This document shows, in pieces, positions 25,999 to 35,681 of a stretch of 64,000 nt of DNA. The stretch is from the NCBI GenBank assembly GCA_036010905.1, contig DASCMH010000065.1, positions 100,776 to 164,775 on the forward strand, given 5' to 3'. The notes beneath the pieces are model-generated. The model saw only the letters and a program-made list of their open reading frames with translations, searched no databases and had not been told where the DNA came from. Position 1 is the stretch's first letter, and each line of letters starts with the position of its first letter. Made by a program: the position numbers and the translations under genes. Source of the stretch: SMWD01 sp002729875 (GTDB taxonomy: Bacteria; Pseudomonadota; Gammaproteobacteria; Steroidobacterales; GCA-2729495).

Positions 25999-28572
25999 TT
26001 ACTTTTCTTCACTGACTTGCTGTTCACCGTCATCTTGCATCGGCATGATTCGATCAAGCCCAACCAGACGATCATCCTCACCCAACCGAATCAAACGCAC
26101 ACCCTGGGTGTTACGACTTTGAACGGAGATGCCATCGACACGCATCCGAACCAGCGTGCCGCCGGAACTGATCAGCATGGCTTCGTCATTGTCGCTGACC
26201 TGAATCGCACCAACCATGCGACCATTTCGATCCGATGTCTGGATGCCTATTACACCCTGTCCGCCACGCCCGTGACGCGGAAAATCACACAACGGCGTAC
26301 GCTTGCCAAATCCATTCTGTGTGGCAATCAATACTTTATCGACATCGCTTTGCGTATCGATGATCAACAATGCAATTAATTCATGACCTTCGGCGAGCTT
26401 GATTCCACGCACACCGGCTGCCGTACGCCCCATGGCACGTACCCGCGATTCGGGAAACCTGGCTGCCTTTCCGGAACTGGCAAACAACAGGATATCTGAA
26501 TCACCATCAGTGATCGCCACATCAACGAGACGGTCTTCATCGCGCAGGTCAACGGCGATGATGCCGTTAGCCCGTGGCCGAGAGAAAGCGTTAAGGCTGG
26601 TCTTTTTAACCGTACCGGTGCTGGTAGCCATGAATACATATTTGTCTGCATCAAAACTACGCACCGGCAAGACTGCATTAACCCGCTCGTCGGAGTCCAG
26701 TGGCAACAGATTGACCATGGGACGCCCACGCGCAACGCGGCTGGCTCTCGGTAATTGATATACCTTCAGCCAGTAAACCTTACCGCGACTGGTAAAACAC
26801 AACAGCGAATCATGACTGTTGGCCACGAACAGTTTCTCAATGAAATCCTCACCTTTGACCTTTGCGGCTGCTCGCCCGCGACCGCCCCGGCGTTGTGCCT
26901 GATAGCTGTCGAGTCCCTGCGCCTTTGCATAACCGCCTCTTGAAATCGTCACGACCAGGTCCTCAACGGGGATCAGATCTTCGTCGGTCAGGTCGTCGTG
27001 GATTTCTATTATTTCGCTGCGGCGTTGATCGCCATATTGTTCACGGATCTCCGCAAGTTCTTCACGAATGACGGCCAGCAAACGATCGGGGTTCATCAGG
27101 ATATCAGAAAGATCTTTAATATAATCTAATATAGTACTGTATTCTCTGACTATTTTCTCTTGCTCAAGACCGGTCAAACGATGTAACCTGAGGTCCAGGA
27201 TAGCCTGGGCCTGGGCCGGCGACAACCGATAGCCTGCCTCGATAATACCGTACTCACCTTCCAGATCATCCGGCTTGGCGCTGACATTGCCGGCCTTTTT
27301 AAGCATCTCCGTCACGGCACCTGGTTTCCAGACCCGTCCGACAAGTTCGACTTTGGCTTCGGCGGGTGAAGCCGCAGCCTTGATCAGTGCGATAACTTCA
27401 TCGATGTTGGTCAGCGCAACCATCTGCCCTTCCAGCACATGAGCACGGTTGCGGGCCTTGCGCAGTTCGAAGATCGTCCGACGAGTAACCACCTCTCGCC
27501 GGTGCTTGATAAAGGCATCAAGCACCTCCTTGAGGTTCAGCACCCGTGGCTGGCCATCCCTGAGCGCCACCATGTTGACGCCAAACACGCTTTCCATCTG
27601 GGTATGCTTATAGAGATTATTCAGCACCACATCAGTCACTTCGCCACGGCGTAGTTCGATGACAATCCGCATTCCATCTTTATCGGATTCGTCGCGAAGT
27701 TCGGTAATCCCTTCAATGCGTTTTTCACGGACCAGTTCGGCAATCTTTTCGATCAACCGGGCCTTGTTAACCTGGTAGGGCAACTCGGTAACGATAATCG
27801 CTTCCTTGCCCCGACTGTCGAGCGACTCAATATTGGCCCGTGCCCGCATCGGCACGCGCCCACGACCGGTTTTATAGGCCGCATAGATGCCCTGCGCGCC
27901 ATTGATAATGCCTGCGGTCGGAAAATCAGGACCGGGCAGTTTTTCCATCAGACCCGCAATTGATATCTCCGCATCGTCAAGCAATGCCATTACAGCATCA
28001 ATAACCTCACACAGGTTGTGGGGCGGAATATTGGTCGCCATGCCAACCGCGATACCGGTGGAGCCGTTGACGAGTAAATTCGGGATGCGCGTCGGTAAAA
28101 CCTGCGGTTCGGACTCGGAACCATCATAATTTTCAATGAAATCAACCGTATCCTTGTCTATATCCGCAAGAATATCGCCCGCAATCCGTGCCATTCGAAC
28201 CTCGGTATAGCGCATGGCTGCAGGAGCATCGCCATCAACCGAACCAAAGTTTCCCTGTCCGTCAACCAGCATGTAGCGCATCGAGAACGGCTGCGCCATG
28301 CGTACGATCGTGTCATAAACCGCAGTATCACCATGCGGGTGATATTTACCGATAACATCACCGACAACACGAGCCGACTTTTTGTACGCCTTGTTGTAAT
28401 CGTTACCCAGTTCCCGCATGGCATACAGGACCCGGCGGTGAACCGGCTTCAGACCATCACGCACGTCCGGCAAGGCCCGTCCGACGATGACGCTCATCGC
28501 GTAATCGAGGTAAGACTGGCGCATCTCGTCTTCGAGATTTACAGGCAATACTTGGTGAGCCGCTTCGACCAT
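25999..28572 (-). CDS. gyrA: DNA gyrase subunit A
   Basis: This is the 857-residue breakage-reunion subunit of type II topoisomerase. Seen: QSYLDYAMSVIVGRALPDVR, the quinolone-resistance region KYHPHGDTAVYDTIVRMAQ, the catalytic tyrosine in APAAMRYTEVR, and a C-terminal six-blade DNA-wrapping domain with the gyrA box QRRGGRGR. The residue equivalent to E. coli Ser83 is Thr, as in wild-type Pseudomonas, and Asp87 is retained. The ATG at 28572 has no obvious ribosome site. It heads the minus-strand cluster and is divergent from mtaD across 299 bp. Confidence 0.97.
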   Translation of the reverse strand: MVEAAHQVLPVNLEDEMRQSYLDYAMSVIVGRALPDVRDGLKPVHRRVLYAMRELGNDYNKAYKKSARVVGDVIGKYHPHGDTAVYDTIVRMAQPFSMRYMLVDGQGNFGSVDGDAPAAMRYTEVRMARIAGDILADIDKDTVDFIENYDGSESEPQVLPTRIPNLLVNGSTGIAVGMATNIPPHNLCEVIDAVMALLDDAEISIAGLMEKLPGPDFPTAGIINGAQGIYAAYKTGRGRVPMRARANIESLDSRGKEAIIVTELPYQVNKARLIEKIAELVREKRIEGITELRDESDKDGMRIVIELRRGEVTDVVLNNLYKHTQMESVFGVNMVALRDGQPRVLNLKEVLDAFIKHRREVVTRRTIFELRKARNRAHVLEGQMVALTNIDEVIALIKAAASPAEAKVELVGRVWKPGAVTEMLKKAGNVSAKPDDLEGEYGIIEAGYRLSPAQAQAILDLRLHRLTGLEQEKIVREYSTILDYIKDLSDILMNPDRLLAVIREELAEIREQYGDQRRSEIIEIHDDLTDEDLIPVEDLVVTISRGGYAKAQGLDSYQAQRRGGRGRAAAKVKGEDFIEKLFVANSHDSLLCFTSRGKVYWLKVYQLPRASRVARGRPMVNLLPLDSDERVNAVLPVRSFDADKYVFMATSTGTVKKTSLNAFSRPRANGIIAVDLRDEDRLVDVAITDGDSDILLFASSGKAARFPESRVRAMGRTAAGVRGIKLAEGHELIALLIIDTQSDVDKVLIATQNGFGKRTPLCDFPRHGRGGQGVIGIQTSDRNGRMVGAIQVSDNDEAMLISSGGTLVRMRVDGISVQSRNTQGVRLIRLGEDDRLVGLDRIMPMQDDGEQQVSEEK

Positions 28573-28871
28573 CGGTAATTTAAAATGTGTTGACGTTTAA
28601 TGAATTTGTGGAGAAAGACCTCACCACGCAACCCTGCGTCAGTTCAGTCAGATCTAGTTGGTTTAGTTACAGTTATCGGGCAAATATAACGATGCCACAA
28701 CCGGCATAAATAAAAGCGTAATAGTAACACAGCACGACCACCTGAAACCAAATAAAGCTAACATCCATGCACCGTTATGGCTATTTCACTGCAGGGTCAA
28801 ATCAGGCATTATCCGGGGGCGTACGGAAACGGCTGGCGCAACCCCAAAGACAGCGGAAGAGCTACCAACCG
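28573..28871. promoter_or_regulatory. Divergent gyrA/mtaD intergenic region
   Basis: These 299 bases hold no gene. AT-rich boxes that could be -10 elements occur in both directions (TATATT-like on the minus strand and TATAAC at about 28686 on the plus strand), but no pair with a convincing -35 stands out. Promoters for both units must lie here by position. Confidence 0.4.
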
Positions 28872-30230
28872 ATGGAACAAGCGGATCTCGTTATCCAGGC
28901 TCGCTGGATTATCCCGGTTGAGCCGCGTGGCTGCGTACTCGACCATCATGCCATTGTAATCCGCAGCGGGCGCATCGTAGCTCTGCTGCCCACAGCAGAA
29001 GTCGAGAACCGCTTTGCCGCGACCCGGATTGTCGACCGACCACAGCATATTCTGCTCCCCGGCCTGATCAATGCTCATACGCACGCAGCGATGTCCTTAT
29101 TTCGCGGCATGGCCAACGATATGCCGCTTGAACACTGGCTCGGCGAACATATCTGGCCGGCTGAAACCCGCTGGACCAGCCAGAATTTTGTTCGTGACGG
29201 CACTAACCTCGCCATTATCGAAATGCTCCGGGGCGGCACCACCTGTTTCCAGGACATGTACTACTTTCCGGATGTGGTCGCCCAGACTGCCGTAGAGTGC
29301 AAAATCAGGGCGGTGGTCGGCATGATCGTTATTGAAATGCCAACCGCCTGGGCCCGCGATACTGACGAATATTTCAGCAAAGGTATTGCGGTGCATGATC
29401 AGTACCAGGGTCACCCTCTCATCTCCACTACCTTTGCACCGCATGCACCCTACACCATCAGTGACACAACCTGCGAACGGTTGCAGATGCTCGCCAATGA
29501 ACTCGATTTACCTGTCCATATGCATGTCCACGAAACCAGCAATGAAATTCAGACCTCGATCAATACCTACGGCCGGCGCCCACTGCAACGTATCGACGAA
29601 CAAGGGCTGGTCAACTCGCTACTGACGACCGTGCATATGACCCAGTTGCAGGAGGAAGAAATAGTCCTGCTAGCTGAGCGCGGTGTCAGTGTCGTTCACT
29701 GCCCTGAATCAAACCTGAAACTTGCGAGCGGATTCTGCCCGACCGCCCGACTGCTTGATGCCGGTGTAAATGTGGCGCTCGGCACCGATGGCGCCGCCAG
29801 TAACAATGATCTGGACATGTTTGGAGAAATGCGCACCGCTGCATTGCTCGGCAAAGGCATCGCCGGCGATGCCGCAGTACTGTCCGCCGAAGACACCCTG
29901 GCCATGGCGACCATCAACAGTGCCCATGCCCTCGGAATCGGGGCGGAAACAGGCAGCCTGGAAGCCGGAAAATTCGCTGATATCATCTGCGTTGATGTAA
30001 ACCAGCCGGCGACCCAACCAGTCCACCAACCGATTTCGACACTCGTTTATTCGGCAAGCCGCGATCAGGTTGCCGATGTCTGGGTCGGCGGGGAGCAGTT
30101 ACTTGCAGACCGGCAACTGATTAATATCGACCAGTCCGAAATTCTGCTGCGTGCAGAAGCCTGGCAAAGGCGCCTGAGCGAAAGCGATAAACCAGACAAT
30201 GCCCGGGACAATCAGAAAACACAGAGATGA
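28872..30230 (+). CDS. mtaD: S-adenosylhomocysteine/5-methylthioadenosine deaminase (TRZ/ATZ amidohydrolase)
   Basis: This is a 452-residue metal-dependent hydrolase from the ATG at 28872. A longer frame from 28767 adds unconserved residues. Seen: the metal HxH in PGLINAHTHAAMSLFRG, a second His region LPVHMHVHETSNEI, VHCPESNLKLASGFCP, and the zinc-binding Asp in LGTDGAASNNDLDMFGE. Relatives deaminate 5-methylthioadenosine or SAH to the inosine forms. Placement next to ubiG, an SAM-using methyltransferase, fits by-product removal. The gyrA-mtaD-ubiG-mupP order is as in Pseudomonas, except that mtnA is missing. Confidence 0.9.
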   Translation: MEQADLVIQARWIIPVEPRGCVLDHHAIVIRSGRIVALLPTAEVENRFAATRIVDRPQHILLPGLINAHTHAAMSLFRGMANDMPLEHWLGEHIWPAETRWTSQNFVRDGTNLAIIEMLRGGTTCFQDMYYFPDVVAQTAVECKIRAVVGMIVIEMPTAWARDTDEYFSKGIAVHDQYQGHPLISTTFAPHAPYTISDTTCERLQMLANELDLPVHMHVHETSNEIQTSINTYGRRPLQRIDEQGLVNSLLTTVHMTQLQEEEIVLLAERGVSVVHCPESNLKLASGFCPTARLLDAGVNVALGTDGAASNNDLDMFGEMRTAALLGKGIAGDAAVLSAEDTLAMATINSAHALGIGAETGSLEAGKFADIICVDVNQPATQPVHQPISTLVYSASRDQVADVWVGGEQLLADRQLINIDQSEILLRAEAWQRRLSESDKPDNARDNQKTQR

Positions 30231-30317
30231 CATTTACCACGGTTGATGCGCCACTTGCTGGTATCGCGGCTTATGCAGATCTGGGTTAACTTACCTACCA
30301 ACTTACATGTGCTAAAA

Positions 30318-31046
30318 ATGAATAACACGACAACAAACCAGCCCAATCATGATCCTGAAGAACTTGCCAAGTTCGATGCCCTGGCCAGTCGCTGGTGGGA
30401 TTTACAGGGCGAATTCAAGCCGCTCCACCTGATGAATCCGCTACGCGTGTCATATATCGATCAACATGCCGGCCTCGCTGACAAGCACTGCCTCGATATT
30501 GGCTGCGGCGGCGGAATTCTGAGCGAAGGGATGGCCGCCCAGGCAGCCACCGTCACCGGAATTGACCTGGCTGGCGCGGCACTTGCGGTTGCCCGGCTCC
30601 ACTTGCATGAATCCGGCCTGAAAAATATCGATTACCGCGAGCAATCCGCGGCCGACCTGGCTGCAGAAAAACCGGGCGCCTTCGATGTGGTTACCTGCCT
30701 TGAGGTACTTGAACATGTACCGGACCCGGCCCGGTTGATCGAGACCTGCATGCAACTTGTGAAACCAGGCGGTGACATTATTTTTTCAACCATCAATCGC
30801 AATGCCAAAGCTTTCGCATTAGCGATAGTCGGAGCCGAATACGTCATGCGATTGCTACCGAAAGGCACGCATCAATATGCCAGGTTTATACAACCGGCCG
30901 AACTGGATACCTGGGGGCGTCGTGCCGGACTGCAGCTCAAGGACATTTCCGGTCTGCATTTTTCTCCTCTCAGTGAGACTTTTCGCATTGGCGGTAATGC
31001 AGATGTGAACTACCTGGCTCATTTTGTACGGCCGCCAGCCCGCTGA
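30318..31046 (+). CDS. ubiG: Ubiquinone biosynthesis O-methyltransferase
   Basis: This enzyme performs both O-methylations of ubiquinone synthesis. From the ATG at 30318 it has 242 residues. The frame is open upstream to 30243 but conserved sequence begins EELAKFDALASRWWDLQGEF. Seen: SAM motif I CLDIGCGGGILSEGMA, GIDLAGAALAVAR, TCLEVLEHVPDP and FSTINRNAKAF. The ribosome site is poor, so translation may rely on read-through from mtaD. Confidence 0.96.
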   Translation: MNNTTTNQPNHDPEELAKFDALASRWWDLQGEFKPLHLMNPLRVSYIDQHAGLADKHCLDIGCGGGILSEGMAAQAATVTGIDLAGAALAVARLHLHESGLKNIDYREQSAADLAAEKPGAFDVVTCLEVLEHVPDPARLIETCMQLVKPGGDIIFSTINRNAKAFALAIVGAEYVMRLLPKGTHQYARFIQPAELDTWGRRAGLQLKDISGLHFSPLSETFRIGGNADVNYLAHFVRPPAR

Positions 31047-31051
31047 CAACG

Positions 31052-31723
31052 ATGCAGCCCCTGCCACAACTGTCAGCCGTGTTGTTTGACCTGGATGGCA
31101 CCCTGCTCGACACGGCACCGGACATGATTGCAACCCTTGACCAGTTGCTGGCCGAGGAATCGCGACCGCCCATCGACTATGAATACGGACGTGCCCATGT
31201 ATCTAACGGAGCGCTGGGGCTGATCGATATTGCTTTTGGTGAACTTGAAGAGGCTCACCGCCTGAGCCTGCGGGACCGCTATCTTAAGCTGTATGAAACC
31301 CAGCTGGCGAGGCTTACAACTACATTTGATGGCATGGACATTGTTCTTGAGCATCTCGAGCAGGCCAACATCCTGTGGGGCATCGTGACCAATAAACCAG
31401 CCTACCTGACCGAACCGTTACTTGAGACCCTTGGCCTGCTGTCACGCAGTGCCTGTATCGTCAGTGGTGACACGTTGCCCGAACGCAAACCGCACCCACG
31501 ACCGTTGCTGTATGCTAGCGAGATGATCGGTCTTGAACCTGCAAGCGCCATGTATGTGGGCGATGCCAACCGGGATATAGAAGCCGGACGGGCGGCCGGC
31601 ATGACGACCGCAGCAGCGACTTATGGATTTATCATGCCAGATGACGACCCGGGCAACTGGCAAGCCGACCATTATGTCGATCACCCGGTGGATATCATTC
31701 CGCTTGTAAAACGTTATGCTTGA
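31052..31723 (+). CDS. mupP: HAD phosphatase, N-acetylmuramic acid 6-phosphate phosphatase
   Basis: This 223-residue HAD subfamily I enzyme contains the nucleophile motif VLFDLDGTLLDT, a C1 helical cap, motif II GIVTNKP, the lysine in ERKPHPRPLL and motif IV YVGDANRDIEAGRAAG. The segments NILWGIVTNKP and DDPGNWQADHYVDHP match my memory of Pseudomonas MupP. The position directly behind ubiG (5 bp gap) is the MupP locus. MupP feeds the AmgK-MurU cell-wall recycling route that bypasses fosfomycin-sensitive de novo synthesis. Phosphoglycolate phosphatase is the alternative annotation. Confidence 0.87.
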   Translation: MQPLPQLSAVLFDLDGTLLDTAPDMIATLDQLLAEESRPPIDYEYGRAHVSNGALGLIDIAFGELEEAHRLSLRDRYLKLYETQLARLTTTFDGMDIVLEHLEQANILWGIVTNKPAYLTEPLLETLGLLSRSACIVSGDTLPERKPHPRPLLYASEMIGLEPASAMYVGDANRDIEAGRAAGMTTAAATYGFIMPDDDPGNWQADHYVDHPVDIIPLVKRYA

Positions 31724-31814
31724 GTCAGCCCTTTTCAGCCTGCAGCACATTATTCACCCGCTGAAGGTTTCGCTGGTTGCATCCACTCTGGTGGGGCTGG
31801 ATGCTCATAACTGA
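31716..31814 (+). CDS. Possible 32-residue small protein between mupP and rmuC
   Basis: An ATG inside the last codons of mupP opens a 32-codon frame (MLESALFSLQHIIHPLKVSL...) that ends two bases before the rmuC start codon. It exactly fills the gap and could be translated by reinitiation after mupP. Against it: no ribosome site of its own, no recognisable family, and a length easily reached by chance. Confidence 0.2.
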   Translation: MLESALFSLQHIIHPLKVSLVASTLVGLDAHN

Positions 31815-31816
31815 TT

Positions 31817-33175
31817 ATGATTGACATGCAAACTATTATCATCACCCTGGTTGCCTTTGGCGTTGGCATCGTCATTGGCGGGCTCGGTTATGCGGTCCTG
31901 CGACACGGCAAACAGGCCGCGCTCAAAACCGAACTGGCCATAGTACAAGCTGAGCTCAAGTCACAACTGACACTGACAGAGTCACGCCAGCAGGCTCTGC
32001 AAGAGGCTGAAACCCGGCTCGCCGGCGTATTCACTGAACTGGCCGGCAAACAATTCACCGAGCACAGTGAAAACTTTCTGCGACTCGCCAAACAAAGCCT
32101 GGGCAAACACCGTGAGCGCGCCAAATCAGACCTGTCGGCAAAAGAACAGGCAATTGAGCAACTGGTCAAACCGATCCGGGATGCCCTTGAAAAAACTCAC
32201 CAGCAAATCAGTGAAATCGAGAAAACGCGTCATGAGGCATTTGGCGGCATCCGCCAACAACTCAAATCAATGGCCGAGGGCCAGGAAGCGCTACAGGGTG
32301 AAACCCGCAACCTTGTTTCAGCACTGCGCCGACCAGAAGTCCGTGGACAATGGGGCGAACTGACACTGCGCCGGGTCGTTGAACTCGCGGGCATGGTCAG
32401 CCACTGCGACTTTATCGAGCAGGCGCATACCGAAACCGACGCTGGCCCGATCCGACCCGACATGATCGTACGCTTGCCCGAACAGGGCACTATTATCATC
32501 GATGCCAAAACCCCTTTAGACGCCTACCTGACTGCTGTAGAAGCTGCTGACGACCAGGCGAAGAAAGTCGCCCTGCAACGCCACGCGCGAAAGGTAGCGG
32601 AGCGGGTTCGCGAACTCGCCAGCAAGGCCTACTGGGCACAGTTCGACAACAGCCCGCAGTTTGTCGTGTTATTTATTCCAGGTGATCAGTTTTTATCTGC
32701 GGCCATGGACGAAAATCCGACTCTCATGGAAGAAGCACTGCGCCAGCAGATTATCATCGCCACACCGTCCAACCTGATAGCGCTGCTCAAAACCGTCGCT
32801 TATCAGTGGCGGCAAGACCAGCTGGCAGAAAACGCCGAACAGATCAAACGACTTGCACAGGATCTGCACGACCGGCTAGGCACTTTCACCGGACACCTGG
32901 CAAAACTTGGCAAACATCTCGAAGGTAGCGTCAAAGCCTACAACAGCGCGGTAGGCTCGATGGAACGCAAGGTTCTGCCGGGCGCACGCAAATTTGTTGA
33001 ACTCGGCATACAGGAAAAAGATGAGCTTGCGTCGCCGCACGACATTGAAACCACCACTCGTGAAATTGAAGACCGGTCGGCTGACAAGCCGCCTGAACAA
33101 CCCGCCATTACAACGATTGACATACAACCTGAAGCGGATCCGGAGGACAGCGACGACCCGGCTCATCCACATTAA
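31817..33175 (+). CDS. rmuC: DNA recombination protein RmuC
   Basis: This is a 452-residue protein with one N-terminal membrane helix (IIITLVAFGVGIVIGGLGYA), a coiled coil (about 35-150) and the RmuC nuclease-like domain. The domain includes VRGQWGELTLRRVVELAGM, IIIDAKTPLDAYLTA and FVVLFIPGDQFLSAAMDENP. RmuC limits recombination at inverted repeats, and a nuclease activity is proposed. The C-terminal 45 residues are acidic and low-complexity. A second in-frame ATG lies at 31826. Its insertion between mupP and yciK differs from the Pseudomonas order I recall. Confidence 0.93.
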   Translation: MIDMQTIIITLVAFGVGIVIGGLGYAVLRHGKQAALKTELAIVQAELKSQLTLTESRQQALQEAETRLAGVFTELAGKQFTEHSENFLRLAKQSLGKHRERAKSDLSAKEQAIEQLVKPIRDALEKTHQQISEIEKTRHEAFGGIRQQLKSMAEGQEALQGETRNLVSALRRPEVRGQWGELTLRRVVELAGMVSHCDFIEQAHTETDAGPIRPDMIVRLPEQGTIIIDAKTPLDAYLTAVEAADDQAKKVALQRHARKVAERVRELASKAYWAQFDNSPQFVVLFIPGDQFLSAAMDENPTLMEEALRQQIIIATPSNLIALLKTVAYQWRQDQLAENAEQIKRLAQDLHDRLGTFTGHLAKLGKHLEGSVKAYNSAVGSMERKVLPGARKFVELGIQEKDELASPHDIETTTREIEDRSADKPPEQPAITTIDIQPEADPEDSDDPAHPH

Positions 33176-33233
33176 GCCCCGGCCTGTCCCGACACCGATG
33201 CACCATTCCTAACCGCTACAGCTTTCTACCACC

Positions 33234-33986
33234 ATGAACAATTTTAATCCCAGCAACTACTCACCTGCTTCTGATCTGCTTACTGATCGCGTGATTCTTA
33301 TCAGCGGAGCGGGTGCCGGTATCGGCCGAGCCGTAGCCAGGGCTTTTGCCGCTCACGGTGCATCTGTCGTTTTGACCAGCCGCACCCTGAAAAACCTGCA
33401 AACGCTGCAGGATGAAATAGTTGCCGATGGGTATCCACGCCCGGTAATCGTACCCATGGACCTGGCCGGGGCTGGCAAATCAGCATTCCGGCAACTGGCG
33501 GAACGTATTAACGACGCATCTGGCCGGCTAAACGGTATCGTGCATAACGCCGGGGTCCTCGGCTCTCGTTTACCGATTGAGCATTATGATGCAACAACCT
33601 GGGATGAGGTCATGCACCTTAACCTGACCGTGCCTTTTATCATGACCCAGGCCTTGATGCGGTTACTGCGTAGCGCCGATGATGCCTCGGTCATCTTCAC
33701 GTCAAGTGGCGTCGGTCGCAAAGGACGTGCCGGTTGGGGTGCTTATGCGGTATCCAAATTCGGCACCGAAGGACTGTCCCAGGTACTTGCTGATGAACTG
33801 GCCAGCACCTCTATCCGGGTTAATTGCATCAACCCGGGGCGCACCCGAACCGCGATGCGTGCTGCCGCCTATCCGCAAGAAGATCCCAACACCCTGCTCC
33901 CACCGCAAGCCATTGTTGGCGCATACCTCTACCTGATGGGCCCTGACAGCCGCAACATCAACGGGCAAAGCCTCAACGCCCAATAA
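33234..33986 (+). CDS. yciK: YciK-like short-chain dehydrogenase/reductase
   Basis: This 250-residue classical SDR has the cofactor motif LISGAGAGIGRAVARAF, NAGVLG, the catalytic serine region FTSSGVGRKGRAG and YAVSKFGTEGLSQ with Tyr/Lys. An arginine-containing SRT after the second strand (VVLTSRTLKNL) suggests NADP preference. The substrate is unknown. The mupP-yciK neighbourhood is conserved in Pseudomonas. It ends the plus-strand operon and converges on rluB. Confidence 0.9.
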   Translation: MNNFNPSNYSPASDLLTDRVILISGAGAGIGRAVARAFAAHGASVVLTSRTLKNLQTLQDEIVADGYPRPVIVPMDLAGAGKSAFRQLAERINDASGRLNGIVHNAGVLGSRLPIEHYDATTWDEVMHLNLTVPFIMTQALMRLLRSADDASVIFTSSGVGRKGRAGWGAYAVSKFGTEGLSQVLADELASTSIRVNCINPGRTRTAMRAAAYPQEDPNTLLPPQAIVGAYLYLMGPDSRNINGQSLNAQ

Positions 33987-34037
33987 CCATAAGTTGTCAG
34001 GAGCTGATCACGACTGAACGTCGTTACCACGAGGATT

Positions 34038-34787
34038 TTAATCGACGGGTTCCTCCATTCCAGCAGCTTCATATAAGCCGGTTAATTCGCCCGGATTCAG
34101 GAAACGACTTTTGCCTGCGCGCAGCGAGCGGGGCAGGGACACCGGACCGTAGCGAATACGTATCAAACGGCTGACGCTACAACCGGTGGCTTCCCAGAGA
34201 CGCCGAACAAGACGATTGCGACCTTCTGAAACAACCACCTTATACCAGCGATTTCGACCTTCACCACCGGCAAATTCAAGCTTATCAAATTTTGCTTTGC
34301 CATCATCAAGTTCAAGACCGCGACGCAGTTTCTTCAGCATCGCGTCCTCAACACTGCCGTGCACGCGGACCGAATACTCGCGCGCCAACCCGGCCGAAGG
34401 ATGCATTAATCGATTCGCGAGTTGACCGTCATTGGTTAACAACAACACCCCTGAAGTCTGAAAATCGAGTCTACCGACACTAATCCAGCGCCCATGGGCA
34501 AGATGCGGCAGATGATCAAAAACAGTGGGGCGTCCCTGCGGATCAGAACGAGTGCAGATCTCGCCGGAAGGCTTGTGATAAAGAATGGCTTTGGAACGAA
34601 ACTTGTGCCGCCTGGGCTGCCTGAGCAACCGGCCATCCACTGTGATTCGTTCATCACCGGACACCTTGCAACCAACTTCGGCAACCTTGCCGTTAATCGT
34701 GATCCGCCCCTCGGCAATCATCGATTCCATATGCCGCCGCGACCCCAACCCCTGACCGGCCAGCCATTTTTGCAAGCGCTCTGGCAT
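34038..34787 (-). CDS. rluB: 23S rRNA pseudouridine(2605) synthase
   Basis: This 249-residue RsuA/RluB-family enzyme has an N-terminal S4 RNA-binding domain (RLQKWLAGQGLGSRRHMESM) and the catalytic motif GRLDFQTSGVLLLTNDG with the nucleophilic Asp. The family member is assigned from the scpA-scpB-rluB neighbourhood and from length. RluE/RsuA-type activity is not excluded. It is separated from scpB by 18 bp. Confidence 0.9.
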   Translation of the reverse strand: MPERLQKWLAGQGLGSRRHMESMIAEGRITINGKVAEVGCKVSGDERITVDGRLLRQPRRHKFRSKAILYHKPSGEICTRSDPQGRPTVFDHLPHLAHGRWISVGRLDFQTSGVLLLTNDGQLANRLMHPSAGLAREYSVRVHGSVEDAMLKKLRRGLELDDGKAKFDKLEFAGGEGRNRWYKVVVSEGRNRLVRRLWEATGCSVSRLIRIRYGPVSLPRSLRAGKSRFLNPGELTGLYEAAGMEEPVD

Positions 34788-34805
34788 TCTGAACCGCCAG
34801 TTAAA

Positions 34806-35618
34806 TCAGGTTTTATTTAGTGGCAATACGGTTGCAGACTCGTCATCAGCATCCGTATTGACAGGCGCAACTGGCTCCGGGGCGGATTGATGTGCATTCG
34901 CCACTGCCCGGGCTACATCCAGTGATGCAACGTTATAAGAATCGTCGATATCCAGATCGGTAAAATCGGCAGCCGCCTCGTCGGCACCGGCAAATTCCCG
35001 ACTTACTGCCGATTCATCAGTGGCATTGTCGTCGACGCTCAACTTTTCGCCTGTTTCGCCATCCGGAAAATCCAGCTGGATATTAAGGCTGTCAAAATCC
35101 TTGAGCTCAGATAACGGCGGCAACTCATCGATTTTTTTAAGCCCGAAGTAATCAAGAAATTCCTTGGTAGTTGCAAACATTGCCGGTTTCCCGGGAACAT
35201 CACGATGCCCGACAACCCGGATCCAGTTACGTTCCAGCAAGGTACGTACAATATTGGTGCTGACGGCAACGCCACGGATATCTTCAATCTCTCCACGGGT
35301 AACTGGCTGCCGATAAACAATAATCGATAGGGTTTCGAGTAATGCCCGCGAATATCGCGGCGGTCGTTCTTCCCACAATTTCTCGAGTTGATGGGTCATC
35401 GAGCTGCGAATCTGAATTCGAAAACCATTCGCCACTTCGACGAGTTCTATTCCCCGCCCGGTAAAATCAGCCTGCAAATCCATAATCGCGGCCCGCAATC
35501 CCTGCCGCGTCGGATCATCCTTGCTGGCAAACAAAGCCTGCAACTTATCGATCGAAAGTGGCCGACCCGCAGCCAGTAAAGCGGCTTCGATGACATATTT
35601 AAGAGGCTTGTTGTCCAT
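34806..35618 (-). CDS. scpB: Segregation and condensation protein B
   Basis: This kleisin-associated double winged-helix protein dimerises and binds ScpA in the Smc-ScpAB condensin. Seen: KYVIEAALLAAGRPLSIDKL, the second winged helix LLETLSIIVYRQPVTRGEIE, and GHRDVPGKPAMFATTKEFLD near residue 170. The last 80 residues are acidic and low-complexity (rich in D/E/A/S), making it longer (270 aa) than most ScpB. Smc itself is encoded 7 kb away. Confidence 0.94.
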   Translation of the reverse strand: MDNKPLKYVIEAALLAAGRPLSIDKLQALFASKDDPTRQGLRAAIMDLQADFTGRGIELVEVANGFRIQIRSSMTHQLEKLWEERPPRYSRALLETLSIIVYRQPVTRGEIEDIRGVAVSTNIVRTLLERNWIRVVGHRDVPGKPAMFATTKEFLDYFGLKKIDELPPLSELKDFDSLNIQLDFPDGETGEKLSVDDNATDESAVSREFAGADEAAADFTDLDIDDSYNVASLDVARAVANAHQSAPEPVAPVNTDADDESATVLPLNKT

Positions 35619-35681
35619 ATTCAGATATCCCTAAACCATTATTTACCTGAACAAATACCCTGTTCAGAAACAGCCAGCCGG

